Source: Thinopyrum elongatum (Eukaryota; Streptophyta; Magnoliopsida; Poales; Poaceae). From it: a stretch of DNA of 64,000 nucleotides. The translations under genes were made by a program, and so were the position numbers. Numbering within the stretch: the stretch's first letter is position 1; each line of letters opens with the position of its first letter. The notes under the pieces are model-generated. The model was not told the origin of the DNA. It did no database searches and saw only the letters and a list, made by a program, of their open reading frames with translations. This document shows positions 1 to 10,050 of this stretch, one piece after another. Where the stretch lies: the NCBI GenBank assembly GCA_011799875.1, contig CM022298.1, positions 53,993,074 to 54,057,073 of the forward strand. The letters are read 5' to 3'.

Positions 1-770
1 ATATAATTTAATTAATCAGAACCTTCTTTCCTGCACAAAGCGTGCATGTCTTGTGGATTACCATTTGTTTCTTGTTTCTCCATGTGGCTCGTTGTCTATG
101 TCTATACAGGCAACTTGCGCAAGTATAAGTTGGTCAGGTTTTATGTAAAAAGGTAAGGTGGGATTATTTCTTTTGTATAAACGAACCCCTTTCTCCCATA
201 ATAATGAGCTAGCATAGTTGGCGTAGTTGTTTGGTTGTTGCAGGCTTATCGTGAGATCGACCCACCATGCAAGGGATGGTTTTTATTTTTATTCCGGAAA
301 GAGAGCCCACCTTCATTCTCATGGCCCACAAGGAAAAATCCCGTTAGAAGGCCACTTGCTTGGCACCCGGCCCAGCAGACGGAACAAGCCGCAGGTCGAC
401 GGACGAAATTTTGACGCACGAAGGGCGGGTGGACGAACGTTGGAAAATGGTCTGTGCGTTGCAACGGGATAAAAATTCATCACACTCCGGCACTCCTCTC
501 TATAAATAATAATAAGTATTGTCAAGTATCCTTAACATGAAGAAGAATTGTTCCTTCAAGACAACCATCTTTGTAGAATTGTTTTTTTCTTTTTGCAGGA
601 AAATGTAGCATTGCTAGACTTGCGGGTAGTGCTTTGCTAATGAGTAAACACCAAAATGAGGGATAATCGGCTATAGTCCAAGTCAATGTACATAATCCCA
701 TTTTAATTTAATCTAACACACCCGTTAATGCATCAATTAAGGGATTTCATAGATTCTCCCAATATATGTA
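1..770. other. Intergenic DNA, no gene recognised
   Basis: AT-rich sequence with a more GC-rich stretch around 300-470. Short open frames on both strands at 227-525 overlap one another and resemble no family I know. A motif of about 24 bases (cataatcccattttaattta, start near 690) recurs at 1033. Nothing here supports a gene, RNA or promoter. Confidence 0.6.
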
Positions 771-928
771 CTCCCTCCGTTCATAAATATAAGTCTTTGT
801 AGAGATTCTACTATGGACTATATACGGAGCAAAATGAGTGAATCTACACTCTAAAATGCATCTATATACATCCGTACGTGGTTCATAGTGAAATCTCTAT
901 AAAGACTTATACGTAGGAACAGAGGGAA
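771..928. mobile_element. Stowaway-type MITE (Tc1/mariner)
   Basis: The element begins CTCCCTCCGTTCATAAATAT and ends with the imperfect inverted copy (tacgtaggaacagagggaa). It is flanked by TA on both sides, the target-site duplication expected for Stowaway. It is about 158 bp with no coding capacity, matching the usual size of Triticeae Stowaway elements. The inner sequence is also self-complementary (aagtctttgtagagatt near the left end, aatctctataaagactt near the right), so the whole copy can fold into a hairpin. Confidence 0.85.
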
Positions 929-1340
929 TACTTTTATGCAGGCCCGTGTTGTAATTCTAGGTAGTCACCATGTATAATAGTAGGCAACGTGCATGTTAAT
1001 TCGTCAAGGGCCCTTCCAGTATTTGTTGTGCACATAATCCCATTTTAATTTAAACTAACCACTTGTTCATTAAAAGGCGTGGAAAGCTGGGAATTGCATT
1101 GGAGTTAGGCATCATCATCTCAATCAAATCGACCTTGTACGTTGTCTGGGCCGGTTGGCTTGCGCTTGCTTTATTTCCCTGGCCAGAGTTAATGTATAAA
1201 TAAATGGCAACCTGGCAACCTTCGCACCAGGGCTCTTGGTCTATTGGTTGCAAAATATCTTTAGCGTCCATGTGGTCTCAAGTTTGATGTATCATGAAAG
1301 TGCTACTTTTTTTTAATCTTTTTTTCGGCTTCCTCGAAGC
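929..1340. other. Intergenic DNA, unclassified
   Basis: There is no recognisable gene. A minus-strand open frame at 1050-1271 (73 codons) has no family resemblance that I can see and lies in ordinary low-complexity intergenic sequence. The second copy of the cataatcccattttaattta motif lies at 1033-1053. Confidence 0.5.
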
Positions 1341-1967
1341 TGGAGCGTGAGCCAGCAAGCGGACGATCAAACGAAAACTGGGAGGAGCGAATCGTTAATT
1401 TCCAAGACGGATGAAAATCGTATGGGTCCCACCATAAATATAAAAAAATGGAGAAATAACCCGTCCTTTAATATTAGGTAAAGATAAAGATACACCCTAT
1501 ATGGAAAGACATTAGTAATTAAATAAAACATTAAAAAATCTGAAAATATTTTTGAAATAAACTTGACCTTCCATTTTACTTGTAAAAATAATTCCACAAA
1601 AAGAAAAGAAAAAACCCGTTGATTCCTTATAGATTTTTTTTGGCCAAAATAAGATGGAGCGTGAGCCAGCAAGCGGACAATCAAACAAAAACTGGGACGA
1701 GCGAATCGTTAATTTCCAAGACGGACGAAAATCGTATGGGTCCCACCATAAATAAAAAAATAGAGAAACAATCCGTCCTTTAATATTAGGTAAAGATAAA
1801 GATACACCTTATATGGAAAGACATTAGTAATTAAATAAAACATTAAAAATTCTGAAAAAATATTTGAAATAAACTTGACATTCCATTGTACTCGTAAAAA
1901 TAATTCCACAAAAAGAAAAAAAACCGTTGATTTCTTATAGAATTTTTTTGGCCAAAATAGTGTCAAT
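1341..1967. repeat. 314-bp tandem direct duplication
   Basis: Two adjacent copies, 1341-1654 and 1655-about 1967, start with the same tggagcgtgagccagcaagc motif and can be followed almost base for base, with a few substitutions and short indels in A runs. The unit is AT-rich and includes cgaatcgttaatttccaaga and gtatgggtcccaccataaat. Two minus-strand open frames (1367-1684 and 1709-2011) are simply the same AT-rich frame in the two copies, and I do not regard them as genes. Confidence 0.85.
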
Positions 1968-2149
1968 AGTGACCTATAAATAGCAAATAATTTTTTTTGC
2001 CCTGAAGTCAACGCTGGGTTTTTATTTGCAAAAAATTATATACTAGTGCAAAAAGAAAATCAAGTTTATTCTAAAAAACTTCTAAACTTTTTTGACTTTT
2101 ATTTTAGTTATTATTTTTCCCTTTATGAGGTGTATATACACCCAAGAAA
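1968..2149. other. AT-rich spacer
   Basis: Low-complexity T/A-rich sequence between the 314-bp duplication and the LINE remnant. I see no feature in it. Confidence 0.5.
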
Positions 2150-3495
2150 CAAAGGGTATCTCCCAAGATGGGCCGCTCAATGGACTGCTTTATTCAAGAT
2201 TATGGTGTCGTGAGCTCAAAAAAGTCTGTGGTGCCATCGACCCTAACACAGAATGGTGGGATGATCATCTCCCGAGGAATATCTTTCTACCTATCAATGT
2301 CGAAAGAATTCACAGAATTCCACTCTCTGCTTCTGTCATGGAGGATTTTGTAGCCTGGAATGCAACGAAGTCTCGTGTGTCTTCAGTCAGATCAGCCTAG
2401 CACATTGAGTGGGAACATCAGTTTGGGGCTAGAGTTAGAAATCATTCAGCTGAGATGTCAAGAACCAATCCAGTATGCATGGGAGATCCTTTGGAAGCTG
2501 CAAGTGCCGAGTAAAGTTAAAAAAATTGTATGGCGAGTGCTGCATGGCATAGTTCCGGGCATGTGCATCTTGAGCAACAGACACATCAAAGTAAACCCTC
2601 AATGCTCAATTTGTAAGTCAGGACCAGAAGATATTCACCATTTGATCTTTACATGCAAGCGTGCAAAGGAGGGTTGGTCGAAACTTGGCCTTCAAGAGGA
2701 GATCGACAAAGCCCTATGTGTTGACCAATCGGGCCTTGTGGTGTTAGAGGAGATACTTAGGAGTCCGATGAAGAAATCCTCAGTTCGCGGACAGCTGGGG
2801 CTCCAAGAGACAGCTGCCGTAGCTGCTAGGTACATCTGGTATGAACACCGGGAAGCCGTCAAGGGTGAAAATATTAAGAGCATTGGGAATACTGTGTTTG
2901 CCATCCAGGCAATCACGATAAACCACACTTAGGTGCCGGAGGATGTTTTACCTAGTGCAAGATGGGAAAAGCCTTTGCCAGGGCATTATAAACTCACACC
3001 GATGCCACCTATTTTGAGGATGGAAGTGGCCTAGATGCTGTTGTCTTCTGCGAAACTGGCGGGGTGAAGCGATCGCAGGAGTGACTGAGCCCAACCATCA
3101 CACTATGAATGCACAAACTGCAGAAACACTAGCAGTGAAACATGGTCTCAAGTTGCTCTTTCAAAGAGGATGCTCTCGAGTAACAGTGGAATCTAATTGC
3201 CCAGGACTGGTTGATGCATGCAACAGTGAGTTCGAAATCTGGAGCCCTTACACGCCGATATCAATGTATTGCTTTGAGTTAGCACATGGAATTCCATCAA
3301 TCTCTTTTTCAGCACTGCCCGCGGGAAGCTAATAAGCTGGCACATTTCTTGGCTAGACATTGTTATGAGCAAGGTTATGTATGAATGGGCAGAGGAGGCC
3401 CCGAACTTTTTGTTATCACATGTACTGTATGATGTAACCTTGCCACGAGATGAATAAAGAGCTATGAGGTTGTCCCTTCAATAAAAAGAATGTGA
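2150..3495 (+). mobile_element. Decayed 3' part of a LINE (non-LTR retrotransposon)
   Basis: Three plus-strand frames together read as the C-terminal end of a plant LINE ORF2. At 2160-2397 is the linker after the reverse transcriptase, ending SVRSA. At 2465-2800 is a reverse-transcriptase zinc-binding (zf-RVT) region with ILWKLQVPSKVKKIVWR, a CSIC motif and HHLIFTCKRA. At 3090-3330 is an RNase H-like region (AETLAVKHGL, then VESN where the family usually has VESD). Frameshifts separate the three pieces and the N-terminal endonuclease and RT core are absent. The 3' end has AATAAA-like signals (about 3453 and 3480) and an A-rich tail, as expected for the 3' UTR. It is a dead 5'-truncated copy. 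Confidence 0.8.
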
Positions 3496-3589
3496 TGCCG
3501 TCGAAGCTGAAAGGTTGAACAATATTGATTTGATGTCAATAATTTTTGGGAAGGGATCTGTATTTTTTTAGAACGAAAAAAGTGATCTG

Positions 3590-3633
<44 letters not shown>
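3590..3633. repeat. (TC)n-(CA)n microsatellite
   Basis: A run of about seven TC units (3590-3603) is followed directly by about fourteen CA units (3606-3633). Confidence 0.95.
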
Positions 3634-3634
<1 letters not shown>

Positions 3635-3685
3635 CAATGGGTCGCACGACTGCATGTGTATATGTAATTGCTAATGTTTCCAACC

Positions 3686-3780
3686 TTTTTTTTAACACAG
3701 TACGGACGCAAGCGCTCGTATATACACGCATACATTCACCAACCTTTTTTTTAACACATTACAGACGCAAGCGCTTGGGA
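3686..3780 (-). mobile_element. Two truncated Au-SINE-like 3' ends in tandem
   Basis: Two T-runs, each followed by aacaca, a short variable piece and gacgcaagcgct, start at 3686 and 3745. Reverse-complemented this reads agcgcttgcgtc...tgtgttaaaa, which I recognise as the 3' end of the Triticeae Au SINE. The first copy also includes the preceding tgaatgtatgcgtgtatata-like region; the second is shorter and diverges after the cgctt. Both are in minus orientation. They are either two insertions at nearly the same T-rich target or a local duplication of one tail. Confidence 0.65.
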
Positions 3781-4649
3781 TACCTCTGTTTACCTAACCA
3801 TCCAACCACAGGTTGGTTTGCTGTTTCCAACCTTTTGAGTAATGAAATTCAGGTGGGCGATTGTCCTTAGTTGTTTTCGCTAAAAAAGCTATGCCAATAG
3901 AAAATAGTTAGAAAGTTCCTAAATATCAGCACATTTGGTATGATGGTTTCCAAAGGTGCGTGTTCGGGATGCAAAACACTTGCGCGATTGCGGATCACCT
4001 TGGCAGGATGGTGACCTTGCTACCAACCATCTCAGTTTTAGCCGACGATATAGCTAGACCGAGTCAACCTCCCCTGTGTCCATGTTGTTTGGAGAAGATA
4101 GACAACGAAATATCTGAAACTTAGATGGTCAACAACAAAATTTTCTTTGTACTTTAGCTGATTACCTCCTAAACTAGGTTTGTAACTTAGATTAGTTTTG
4201 TAAGTTAGCCAATTTCAAACTTGATGTACAACTTGGTACATGCCATGTGTCACTCACACATGATTCTACCCTTTATCACGCTTACGCAGACCAATACAAT
4301 TGCTATATACATAGGGAAAATGGAATTTGCAGGACATCGGTGTGGTTCAGATCTTAGGAATAGGCGTCGCTTAGACCAAAATTACGGGCCATGACTTAAC
4401 CCATGGTCCACCATTATCAAATTTGTACACATGCAAATGCAGTTTATTTGAAATTTTATTGAATTTTAAATTTGGTATCAATCACCATGAATTGATAGGT
4501 ATTATTTTACAGATTACGAGCTCACACTTTTGTAGATCCATGCCACTGAGTGCATGCACCTGCTACCCGATTACATTTAGAAAGTCATCAGTCATGTCAT
4601 CAATCTTCGGTTCCAGCTTTACATGCATTCCTCCATCCATGCATTCTTG
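3781..4649. other. Intergenic DNA downstream of the kinase pseudogene
   Basis: Mostly AT-rich with no recognisable element. It would contain the 3' UTR and polyadenylation region of the minus-strand kinase gene that ends at 4650. I could not place a specific poly(A) signal with confidence. A plus-strand open frame at 4423-4839 is partly the antisense of the kinase C-terminal exon and is not a gene. Confidence 0.5.
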
Positions 4650-5899
4650 CTACCGGCCTTCAAGTTCCGTAATGATCATCTGGAAGTTGCCAGACGTGTC
4701 CTCCTGTACGTCGAGAAGGTCCGCCGGAGTGCTCACTGGCATGCAGACCACCGGTCGAAGTGGCCGCCCTGGCACCTGTTGCTGCGACAGCATGGGGATC
4801 ACAACAGCCATTTGTGGCCGTTGGCTCGGGCTCTCTTGAACGCACAACAACCCTACATGGATGCACGTCGCCGCCTGCTCTAGCTCCGCCAGGGAGCAGT
4901 CATCTCGCATAGTTGGGTCAAGGAGCTTGAGGCTTTTGTTTTCTTCAAATAGCTTCCATGCATGCAATTTTATTTTCTATTTTGTCAAGGTCAGCAAGTT
5001 TGAGACTTGGCCGTGTAGGCACGGAATTTCAAATTAGAATCTGATAAATCTCATTTTTTTTGGTTGCGTGAAAGGTAAATTGATTGATTACATGAGCTAT
5101 GAGGTTGAAATTTCGTTGGTTCCTCCTCCCACTGACGATCTCCAGCAACAACACACCGAAGCTGTACACATCCTGCATGAATGATACCATGCCGTCCATG
5201 GCGTACTCCGGTGCCATGTAACCACTGTCACCACATGACACCATACAAAAACCCTCAAAAAATCCAGCTATAGAAATAAAAATTCGATGTAAATTATAGT
5301 ACTTGACCATTGGTTCGGTTATGCAAAGTTGTAGTTCTTACTATGTCCCAACAATCCTTTCCGTGACGGTAGAATCCTGGTTGTCGCCGATGCTGCTGAA
5401 CAACTTTGCGATTCCGAAATCCGATATCTTGGCGACCATCTCCCCATTAAGGAGAACATTGGCCGCCTTGAGATCTCGGTGGATCATAGTGTGCCTCGAG
5501 TCCTGGTGAAGGTAGAGAAGCCCTCTGGCAACGCCAAGGATGATGTCCATCCTGGTCTTCCAGCTCAAAGTGGCACGTCTCCTCAAATCTGTTGGCGATT
5601 TTGCATAATTGAATTTTCCGAGTTGAGTTCTGATGGTACAAATGGTGGTAAGTGTTTTGCTAAACGGGGGTAAAAAGACACGCACCAAAGATGAAGTTGT
5701 CCAAGCTCTTGTTACTCATGTACTCGTAGACGAGTATCCTGTCAGAGCAATGGATGCAGCAGCCAAGCAGGCGTACAAGGTTGCGATGTTGCAGCCTGGC
5801 AATGAGGTCCACCTCGTTCTTGAACTCTTTCAGGCCTTGCACTCTGTTGTCAGTTGATAACTTCTTCACTGCAATTTCCTGGCCATCTTGCATTTGACC
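4650..5899 (-). pseudogene. S-domain receptor-like kinase: kinase-domain exons (3' part of broken gene)
   Basis: Four minus-strand exons encode most of a Ser/Thr kinase domain of the G-type lectin S-receptor-like (DUF26/SRK-related) class. Exon 1 (5899 to about 5687) starts after a CAG acceptor, has the ATP-binding Lys in EIAVKKLS, then [17 protein letters not shown] and [10 protein letters not shown], and ends at a GTGCGT donor. Exon 2 (5588 to about 5345) has the catalytic loop [11 protein letters not shown] and DFGIAKLF, and ends at a GTAAGA donor. Exon 3 (5224 to about 5090) has [11 protein letters not shown] and [17 protein letters not shown]. Exon 4 (4966-4650) has the GLLCVQESPSQRPQM motif and the C-terminal LEGR before the stop, typical for this family. 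The HRD and DFG motifs are intact, so the domain looks recently functional. No AG acceptor is visible directly before exon 4 (the minus strand reads ...attg/catgcatgg), and the glycine-rich loop and transmembrane exon are not found. The 5' half of the gene is separated by the CACTA insertion at 9161, so a full transcript is unlikely. It could alternatively be a cysteine-rich RLK, but the PAN exon upstream favours the S-domain class. Confidence 0.85.
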
Positions 5900-6154
5900 C
5901 TGGTAAATTTAGTTCAGTTATTCTCTCAACATGCAACCTTCCATCTCACCATGTCTTGCATGTCATACAGAGAATTGATTGGAGTTGGCGCTAGAAATTA
6001 ATTGTTGGGATCTGGATTAAAGAGTGAAAGTAGGAACTGAAGACGACAAGACATCATATAAGTATTAGCTGGAGGGTCCTCTATTCTCAAATACTATAGC
6101 AAAATTTTATTGGAAAATTCTACATTGCTACTAGACATTGTGGAGATGGGTCTA

Positions 6155-6420
6155 AGGCTAGTCATAGTGGGAAGAAGTGTCATGCATATGACACTAGTCT
6201 ATGTTACTACCTTCATAGTGCAAAGTAACATAGAAGTAGTATCATAGATGATTGCATTTATTAGACTGTAGACTCATTTTACTTTGGGTAGCGTTATGTT
6301 ACAGTAACATATTATGTCACTCCAAATGCCTCTCTCCTCATTAACTACATGCCGCATAAGTAAACTTGTCTTGGAATTCACTACGTTACTATCTAAGTTA
6401 CTCCCACTATGACAAACCTA
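6155..6420. mobile_element. MITE with ggctagtcatagtggga-type inverted ends
   Basis: The left end (ggctagtcatagtgggaag, about 6156) and the right end (ttactcccactatgacaaac, about 6400-6418) are imperfect inverted copies of about 20 bp. The 265-bp body is AT-rich and contains paired gttact/agtaac motifs. This is a very common type of Triticeae MITE. I am not sure whether it belongs to the Mutator or the PIF/Harbinger group, because no clear target-site duplication can be read. Confidence 0.65.
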
Positions 6421-6583
6421 TGAAAATGAAAGAGATGGAGTACCATATATTAATCCGACTTGAGATATTTTTTAATTAATGTATTAAATTTTATTTATTG
6501 CTAAAATTTCTCTAGCTGTTAAGTGATAACGTAACACATTTTTTATTCAGTGCAGTGACAAGCTACATGTCTCTTAGCATCTA

Positions 6584-6917
6584 CTCCCTCCGTCCGCGAA
6601 TAAGTTTACATCTACCTTTTGTCCTAAGTCAAAGTTTTCATTTTGACCAATTTTATAGAAAAGAGTAGTGACATATATGACATCAAATTGGTATATTATG
6701 AAAGTACATTTCAAAACGGATCTAGTGATACTAATTTAGTGCCATAAATGCTGCTACTTGGTCAAATACGTAGACAGAGAAGAATACGTAGACAGAGAAG
6801 AATAGGATGGACACTGTGACGACATCGACCCAATTTATTCGGGAAAAAAACCCTACTTGGTCAAACTGATTTGGTTAAATTCGTATTTACTTTTAAAATT
6901 AATCTTAACTTTGGGAG
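6584..6917. mobile_element. Decayed Stowaway-like MITE with internal duplication
   Basis: It starts CTCCCTCCGTCCGCGAATAA after a TA and ends gggag before a TA. The inside has paired aagtcaaagttt and ttggtcaaa motifs typical of the family. At about 334 bp it is longer than a standard copy. A direct duplication of aatacgtagacagagaag near 6765-6803 and a diverged right arm suggest internal rearrangement. Confidence 0.6.
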
Positions 6918-7099
6918 TACATGTTATTTCGTTGCGTGGTCTACTTTCATGTCATACGCAAGCCGTAGAATGTTTTATGTACGTTTGGTGAGTTGTGCCT
7001 GTGTGCGTCTATTGTAGAGTGATGTGTGTTTCTTAAAAAATGATGTTCATTGCCATGTCTTAGACAAGTTTGAATGGAGTCGGATTAATATAGGTCTAC

Positions 7100-7191
7100 T
7101 AGCTAGTAAATTCGTAAGTTTCCGAGCATAGCTCCGATAGGGTTCAAATCCTAGACTTGAATCTTTTGCTCGTATTTTTCTGGATTTTTCT
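7100..7191 (+). mobile_element. Au-SINE-like element, 5' part (split)
   Basis: The sequence has a Pol III B-box-like GGTTCAAATCC at about 7140, followed by tagacttg and ttgctcgtatttttctggat. These are characteristic of the tRNA-related head and body of the Au SINE. The element is interrupted near 7191 and resumes near 8545, where ccagacttttcgagaatg continues the body. It is not a functional tRNA gene: the T-stem does not pair properly and there is no acceptor stem. Confidence 0.65.
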
Positions 7192-8544
7192 TTTTAGAAG
7201 ATCCAGCGTTCGCTGGCATTTCATAGATTAAGCAGGAAGCAAGCGGAAAACAATGTGCGATCAAGTGATCAGTGGATGAAAATAGAGAAAACAGAAAAAA
7301 AAAGTCCCTCGGCCTAGCCAAAGAGAAGACCAACAACTAATCCAGGCCAACAGCACCACAAGATACAAGGTCGCCGGCACAACTAAACATGACAGAGCAG
7401 AGCACCCGGCCTGCAGATCTTCGTAGTGTCATCGTATATCATCCATCGCGCTCGTGACCCGATGACTTCGACTTCATTGCAACATGAAAGGGCACCCGCA
7501 TCAAGCATGTCCGCCACAAGTGTGTTCCTCGACTTCATTGGCATTGGACAGAGAAGACATATCCGAAGCAGGGCAGACATGTGCCGCTCCAATCCCGAGA
7601 GGAGGACTAACAAGACTAGTCCGCCGCACCAAGCATCTCAAGTGTGCTCCTGCCGCCCACCACCACGGCACAAAAGCTAACGACCATACTCGGATGAACG
7701 CGCCATCGTGCCCACCTAGAACCTCTCCAAAGCAATGCTTCCAACAAAGTAAGGCAGCCAAGGATGCCCCATTGCCGATCCGACAAGACGGATCTAGGTT
7801 TTCACCTGGAGAAAGGATGGAAAGGCAGGAGGGTGACAGATCTCTTCAGTGATGCCTCCAAGAAGGAAAACAACATCCATGGATTTTACCATCACCGACA
7901 TCGAGCAAGACTTTCGTCCGAAGAATCTGGACCAGAACGCCAAGGACAGAAGTCCCTGGCCACACAACACTAGTTGCCGCACCGCCCTAGCACACCTCGC
8001 GCCGCTCCGAAGATGACCGCCGGCATCAACGCAGGCCAGGACGCGGCCAGATCGGACCCACCCGCCTGCCTACAGCCGTCGCAGCACACCCATCGGCGTC
8101 CAGGCAGCAGCCCCCGCCTAAGACTCCACCCCACGGCCGATCCGGTGCAGATCCGCCGCCCCACTCGCCCGCGACTGGTCCGGGTGAGCCCAGATCGGGC
8201 CCGCCCCGCCGGCACCCGCAACTGCACGCCCGCAAACCGCCGGAGGGAGCAGAGGCTCGAGCTCTGTCGCCGCTCACGTGCGACACCTCCGGCGAAGTAT
8301 GCACCGCCGCCGGCCTAGGATGGAGCCCTCCCGAGATCCGCAGCCCAGCCGCCTGCCGATGTCGCGCCTCCGAGATCCTCCACCACCATCCCCGGAGCCG
8401 GTCGAGCTTCGCCGGTGAGACCCTCAGGCGGCGGCGAGGGGAGGAAGGGAGGTGGGGGGGAGGAGGAAGTGGGGGCGAGGAGGCGGCCGCGTTTGGGTTT
8501 TGCCCCCCGAGTCGCCAGGGAGGCGACGCGGAGGTGGGAGGTTT
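7192..8544 (-). mobile_element. Retroposon (truncated LINE-like or retrosequence) inserted in a SINE
   Basis: On the minus strand the insert begins with a very GC-rich leader (about 8540-8000, cctcccacctccgcgtcgcc type, resembling a Triticeae LINE 5' region). It ends at the left with ctaaaaagaaaaa, an A-rich tail. The SINE body continues on both sides, so this is a later insertion. The open frames inside (for example 8026-8661 minus, 7974-8318 plus, 7484-7852 plus) have no recognised domain; no reverse transcriptase motif is present. The class is therefore uncertain: a non-autonomous LINE derivative or a processed retrosequence. Confidence 0.5.
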
Positions 8545-8740
8545 TTTTTTTTCCAGACTTTTCGAGAATGTTCGTTCTTGGGAGGAGACTCTCTTGCCGA
8601 CTACGAAGACGTAATCATTAAGATGTTGTGTCTGTCGGCACAGTACCTCGAAGATGCTCATAAGGGTATGGTATGTGTAAGTGCGTCTATAAGGATGAGT
8701 GTATGTGCGCCATAATACAAGCCATTGTTTAAAGTTTTTT
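8545..8740 (+). mobile_element. Au-SINE-like element, 3' part (split)
   Basis: The sequence has gggaggagac, gactacgaagacgta, tacctcgaagatgctcataa and ggatgagtgtatgtgcg in the order found in the Au SINE 3' half. A decayed end and a T-run at about 8728-8745 follow. Together with 7100-7191 it forms one SINE split by the 1.35-kb insert. Confidence 0.65.
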
Positions 8741-8863
8741 TTTTTTGCATGTGTTCAAAATGGACAAAATCCAACAGTTATCATGTGTTCCAACTAACGA
8801 GCATTGATCTATGGAAAATCAACACTTGGTGAAGGAGAAGCAGAGAGAAGCACAAGGATTTAC

Positions 8864-9160
8864 CAAGGTCGGACATTGCCAGCATCACGAAGAGATCCTG
8901 CCCGCCGTTGAGGAACCGCGTGTCCATCAGCTCGCCGAACCACTGGATGCACCCGCTCCCTCCACCGCGGATGTCCAACGCGGCGTACGCCGTGCAGGAG
9001 CAGTTGAGCAGGCACCGCCGGCCGCACTCCTCGAGCGAGGTGCGGTTGTCCACGCTGCTCCCGTGCGCCTCCGGCGGCTTCACACCGCGCAGGGCGTAGA
9101 AACCGTCCTCGCCGCCGCCCTCGCACAGCAGCGGCGTGCTGCGAACGCACCCGCCGGAGG
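8864..9160 (-). pseudogene. S-domain receptor-like kinase: PAN/apple-domain exon, cut by CACTA
   Basis: The minus strand encodes a PAN/apple-type extracellular segment with the expected cysteines: GCVRSTPLLC, GFYALRGVKPPEA, then LEECGRRCLLNCSCTAYAAL and GCIQWFGELMDTR, ending DLFVMLAMSDL at a GTAAAT donor (8863). In S-domain kinases this follows the B-lectin and S-locus glycoprotein domains. Here the reading frame is broken at 9160/9161 by the end of the CACTA transposon, so the signal peptide, lectin domain and start codon would lie on the far side of the transposon and satellite, outside the window. Same orientation and class as the kinase exons at 4650-5899, so I infer one original gene. 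Confidence 0.8.
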
Positions 9161-9760
9161 CACTACCGGAATCGCACCCTATGCCGACGGCCAGGGCCGT
9201 CGGCATAGCCCTGATTGGCCGTCGGGACAGGCCCCCGTCGGCATAGGGCCGTCGGCAACATATCCGTCGGCGTAGCCATGGAGGCCGTCGGCATAGGACC
9301 TATCCCGACGGTGTTCGTACATCTATGCCGACGGCCCTGGCCGTCGGCAACATTCCCGCCTAACGGCGGCCGCCGTCAAGTGCTGACCAACGGCTGCTCG
9401 CCACATGGCACATCTATGCCGACGGTGCAGCCGTCGGCTTAGTTTGAAACTATGCCGACGGCTACACTGTCGGCATAGCCGCGCCACATGGCGAGCAGCC
9501 GTAGGTCCTGGGGGCGGGGCTATGCCGACGGCCTAGCTGTCGGCCTAGTTTGAAACTACGCCGACGGCTAGGCCGTCGGCATAGCTCCACCCAGGAGTGC
9601 CCAGTTGCTGACACGTGGCAGATATGCCGACGGCTTAGCTGTCGGCCTAGTTTGAAACTATGCCGATGGCTTGGCTGTCCGCATAGCTGCCACGTGTCAG
9701 CAACTGGGTGCTCGCGCCAGCTCTATGCCGACGGCCTAGCCGTCGGCATAGTTTGCATTT
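9161..9760. repeat. CACTA left terminus and subterminal repeats
   Basis: After the terminal CACTACCGG there are some twenty copies of TATGCCGACGG or its complement CCGTCGGCATA, many as back-to-back pairs such as tatgccgacggc...gccgtcggcata. In En/Spm-type elements such motifs are binding sites for the TNPA protein, which brings the ends together. That role is inferred here. Confidence 0.85.
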
Positions 9761-9915
9761 GATTTTTTTTTCTTTTTTCTGTTTGTTTTCAGATCAATTC
9801 AATTCAAATATACAACAGATATATATGATGGAAATGCACATATAAAACACATCTAAGTATCTTAAGCATCAATATATGCATAAGCATCATCACAAAGGAC
9901 CATCAAAAGTAACCG

Positions 9916-10014
9916 AAAGGATCATCATCACCACACACAAGTCATCTAAAGGATCATCATCACCACACACAAGTCGTTTAAAGGATCATCATCACCACAC
10001 ACAAGTCATCTAAA
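9916..10014. repeat. 32-bp minisatellite, about three copies
   Basis: aaaggatcatcatcaccaca begins at 9916, 9948 and 9980, an exact 32-bp spacing with one or two substitutions. It lies just beyond the TNPA stop codon, so it would be in its 3' UTR. Confidence 0.9.
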
Positions 10015-10050
10015 GAAACATAAGCATAAGCACACAAGTAACCGAAATGC

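Larger units (their letters stand above)
5900..8863 (-). other. Large transposon-filled intron of the kinase gene
   Basis: This is the interval between the PAN exon and the first recognised kinase exon. In intact relatives one or two short exons for the transmembrane and juxtamembrane segment and the glycine-rich loop lie here. I could not find a hydrophobic exon on the minus strand. The space is occupied by two MITEs (6155-6420, 6584-6917) and by a SINE split by a retroposon (7100-8740). Confidence 0.6.

Noticed and set aside
227..525. Small overlapping open frames
   Set aside because: They overlap on opposite strands, are short, and have no family resemblance or supporting signals.
7110..7160. 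tRNA gene suggested by GGTTCAAATCC
   Set aside because: The T-stem does not pair fully and no acceptor, D or anticodon arms can be drawn. The context matches a tRNA-derived SINE head.
7974..8661. Protein-coding gene in the GC-rich stretch
   Set aside because: The frames on both strands are Arg/Pro/Ala-rich, lack motifs, and lie inside the retroposon inserted in the SINE.
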